A stretch of 40,068 nt of DNA. Source: Burkholderiales bacterium RIFCSPHIGHO2_12_FULL_69_20. Its GTDB lineage: Bacteria; Pseudomonadota; Gammaproteobacteria; Burkholderiales; Burkholderiaceae_C. The translations under genes were made by a program, and so were the position numbers. The stretch covers positions 1 to 40,068 of the forward strand of contig MESD01000078.1 in assembly GCA_001770815.1 (NCBI GenBank), written 5' to 3'. Positions 38,239 through 40,068 of the stretch are shown one piece after another. The notes under the pieces were generated by a model. The model saw only the letters and a program-made list of their open reading frames with translations, was not told the origin of the DNA and searched no databases. Within the stretch, counting starts at the first letter, position 1; each line of letters starts with the position of its first letter.

Positions 38239-38257
38239 ATGGCACGCTTCGTGCCAT
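38239..38257 (+). promoter_or_regulatory. Inverted repeat containing a sigma-54-like -24/-12 site before the PQQ dehydrogenase
   Basis: ATGGCACG (38239-38246) and CGTGCCAT (38250-38257) form a perfect 8-base inverted repeat around CTT. The same bases give TGGCACG-N4-GTGCC: the -24 element is perfect, and the GG (38241-42) and GC (38253-54) are separated by exactly 10 bases, as sigma-54 promoters require. The -12 element is weaker (GTGCC for TTGCA/T). Transcription would start near 38266, about 60 bases before the ATG. It could instead be a regulator-binding palindrome. The rest of the 206-base gap has a 12-base CCCGGGCCCGGG palindrome (38188-38199) and little else. Confidence 0.45.
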
Positions 38258-38326
38258 GAATTATTCCTGAAGCAGCGGTCCTTGTATCCCGTTGTGACAA
38301 CCCCATCCCCTGGAGGAGACATCACC

Positions 38327-40068
38327 ATGAAACTGAAGCTTCTGAGCTTGCTCGTCACCGTCAGCCTGGCGTCGTTGGGCGCCCAGGCGGCCACCCCGGT
38401 CACCGATCAGATGATCGAGAACGACGCCAAATCCACCGGCGATGTGCTGAGCTGGGGCATTGGCCAGCAAGGCCAGCGCTACTCGCCGCTCAAGGCCATC
38501 AACACCGGCAACGTGGCCAAGCTGCTGCCGGTGTGGGCGTTCTCGTTCGGCGGCGAAAAGCAGCGCGGCCAGGAAACCCAGCCGCTGCTGCACAACGGCA
38601 AGATGTTCGTCACCGCGTCGTACTCACGCATCTTCGCGCTCGACGCCAAGACCGGCACCAAACTGTGGAAGTACGAGCACCGGCTGCCCGACGGCATCAT
38701 GCCCTGCTGCGACGTGATCAACCGCGGCGCGGCGCTGTACGGCAACCTGGTGATCTTCGCCACGCTCGACGCCCAGCTCGTGGCGCTGAACCAGGATACC
38801 GGTGAGGTCGAGTGGAAGGAAAAGATCGACGACTACGCCGCCGGCTATTCGGCCACGGCCGCGCCGCTGATCGCCGGCGGCCTGCTGATCACCGGCGTGT
38901 CGGGCGGTGAGTTCGGCGTGGTCGGCCGCGTCGAGGCGCGTGACCCCATGACCGGCCGGATGGTCTGGAGCCGCCCGGTGGTCGAAGGCCACATGGGCAA
39001 GAAGTTCGACAAGGACGGCAACGCCAGCGACAACGGCGTCTCGGGCACGGCCGGCAAGACCTGGCCCGGCGACCTGTGGAAATCGGGCGGCGCAGCCACC
39101 TGGCTGGGCGGCACCTACAACGCCAAGACCGGCCTGGCCTACTTCGGCACCGGCAATCCGGCGCCGTGGAACAGCCACCTGCGCAAGGGCGACAACCTGT
39201 TCTCCACCTCCACCGTGGCGATCGACATCAAGACCGGCCAGATCGTCTGGCACTACCAGAACACGCCCAACGACGGCTGGGACTACGACGGCGTCAACGA
39301 GTTCGTCACCTACGACGAAGGTGGCCAGGTGCTGGGCGGCAAGGCCGACCGCAACGGCTTCTTCTACGTCAACGATGCCAAGACCGGCAAGCTGGTCAAC
39401 GCCTTCCCGTTCGTCAAGAAGATCACCTGGGCCACCGGCATCGACCTGAAGACCGGCCGGCCGAACTTCGTGCCCGAAGGTCGCCCGGGCGATCCCACCG
39501 CCGGCGCCGATGGCAAGAAGGGCAACGTGGTGTTCGCCGCGCCCTCGTTCCTGGGTGGCAAGAACCAGATGCCGATGGCCTATTCGCCGGAGACCAAGCT
39601 GTTCTACGTGCCGGCCAACGAATGGGGCATGGAGATCTGGAACGAGCCGGTCACCTACAAGAAGGGCGCGGCCTACATGGGCGCCGGCTTCACGATCAAG
39701 ACGCTGACCGACGGCCCCATCGGTGCGCTGCGCGCGGTCGATCCCAAGACCGGCCAGATCGTCTGGGAAGTGACCAACAACGCGCCGCTGTGGGGCGGTG
39801 TGCTGACCACCGGCGGCAACCTGGTGTTCTGGGGCACGCCGGAAGGCTTCCTGCAGGCGGCCGATGCCAAGACCGGCAAGGTGTTGTGGAAGTTCCAGAC
39901 CGGCTCGGGCGTGGTGGCTCCGCCGGTGACCTGGACCGAGGGCGGCGAGCAGTACGTGGCCGTGGCCTCGGGCTGGGGCGGCGCCGTGCCGTTGTGGGGC
40001 GGCGAGGTGGCCAAGAAGGTCAATTTCCTCGAACAGGGCGGCTCGATCTGGGTCTTCAAGATCCCCAA
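38327..40068 (+). CDS. PQQ-dependent alcohol dehydrogenase, lanthanide (XoxF/ExaF/PedH) type, 3' end cut off
   Basis: This periplasmic quinoprotein oxidises alcohols using PQQ. The visible 580 residues have a signal peptide (ends GAQA/AT) and an eight-bladed propeller with tryptophan-docking repeats ([46 protein letters not shown]). The vicinal disulfide is C127-C128. Metal and catalytic residues are E195 (GGEFG), N277 (GTGNPAPWN) and D319 in [10 protein letters not shown]321, two after the catalytic Asp, is Ala or Ser in calcium enzymes such as MxaF and is Asp in lanthanide enzymes. AGGAG lies 8-12 bases before the ATG. The window ends before the stop, so a C-terminal heme domain cannot be excluded. 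Substrate unknown. Confidence 0.93.
   Translation, partial: MKLKLLSLLVTVSLASLGAQAATPVTDQMIENDAKSTGDVLSWGIGQQGQRYSPLKAINTGNVAKLLPVWAFSFGGEKQRGQETQPLLHNGKMFVTASYSRIFALDAKTGTKLWKYEHRLPDGIMPCCDVINRGAALYGNLVIFATLDAQLVALNQDTGEVEWKEKIDDYAAGYSATAAPLIAGGLLITGVSGGEFGVVGRVEARDPMTGRMVWSRPVVEGHMGKKFDKDGNASDNGVSGTAGKTWPGDLWKSGGAATWLGGTYNAKTGLAYFGTGNPAPWNSHLRKGDNLFSTSTVAIDIKTGQIVWHYQNTPNDGWDYDGVNEFVTYDEGGQVLGGKADRNGFFYVNDAKTGKLVNAFPFVKKITWATGIDLKTGRPNFVPEGRPGDPTAGADGKKGNVVFAAPSFLGGKNQMPMAYSPETKLFYVPANEWGMEIWNEPVTYKKGAAYMGAGFTIKTLTDGPIGALRAVDPKTGQIVWEVTNNAPLWGGVLTTGGNLVFWGTPEGFLQAADAKTGKVLWKFQTGSGVVAPPVTWTEGGEQYVAVASGWGGAVPLWGGEVAKKVNFLEQGGSIWVFKIP

Noticed and set aside
38327-40068. Calcium-type methanol dehydrogenase (MxaF)
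   Set aside because: The residue two after the catalytic Asp is Asp rather than Ala, and no mxaI or mxaJ-like gene is seen upstream.

Overview
The window is high-GC, densely coded DNA that reads as the chromosome of a Burkholderiales betaproteobacterium, most likely from the Rubrivivax/Leptothrix/Ideonella-like part of the order. The genus-level guess is soft. The order-level guess rests on the gene order asd-fimV-truA-trpF-trpB-trpA-accD-folC-SPOR-cvpA-purF-metZ-gltX, which matches the pseudomonad order with trpBA added, and on the xseB-ispA-dxs block. No phage, insertion sequence, integrase or CRISPR array was seen.

Left part (1-15350): a conserved housekeeping block on the + strand. It covers the end of asd, the cell-pole/peptidoglycan protein FimV, pseudouridine synthase TruA, the tryptophan genes trpF, trpB and trpA, acetyl-CoA carboxylase beta, FolC, a SPOR protein, CvpA, PurF, MetZ and GltX. 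It ends with tRNA-Ala(GGC), tRNA-Glu(TTC) and a clean rho-independent terminator. Many genes overlap by 4 bases (ATGA or GTGA).

Middle part (15450-27430): an accessory catabolic region. A DUF169 protein faces an amidohydrolase. Divergent from the amidohydrolase runs a long operon: crotonase, feruloyl-CoA-synthase-type ligase, a relic of a 4-hydroxybenzoyl-CoA-type thioesterase with its middle missing, a complete branched-chain-type ABC importer (one permease fused to an ATPase), a 600-residue acyl-CoA dehydrogenase and a MarR regulator. The set looks like hydroxycinnamate uptake, CoA activation and side-chain oxidation, comparable to the cou genes of Rhodopseudomonas palustris.

Next part (27430-33260): a lone Rieske oxygenase alpha subunit on the - strand, then xseB-ispA-dxs (isoprenoid precursor supply), then an EgtB/SUMF1-like protein that has lost two of the three expected iron-binding histidines. 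Two copies of a dispersed palindromic element sit directly behind stop codons, at 10726 and 33153.

Right part (33290-40068): a periplasmic quinoprotein module. A NarL-type response regulator is divergent from a TonB-dependent receptor that closely resembles the PQQ importer PqqU/YncD of E. coli. Then come a SoxYZ-like carrier, a metallo-beta-lactamase-fold protein with a degraded metal site, and a PQQ alcohol dehydrogenase with the vicinal Cys-Cys and the extra Asp that marks lanthanide-dependent enzymes (truncated by the window end). A -24/-12-like site inside a perfect inverted repeat precedes the dehydrogenase. Together these suggest a locus that scavenges PQQ and uses it in a lanthanide-type dehydrogenase. 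This is the most interesting part of the window.
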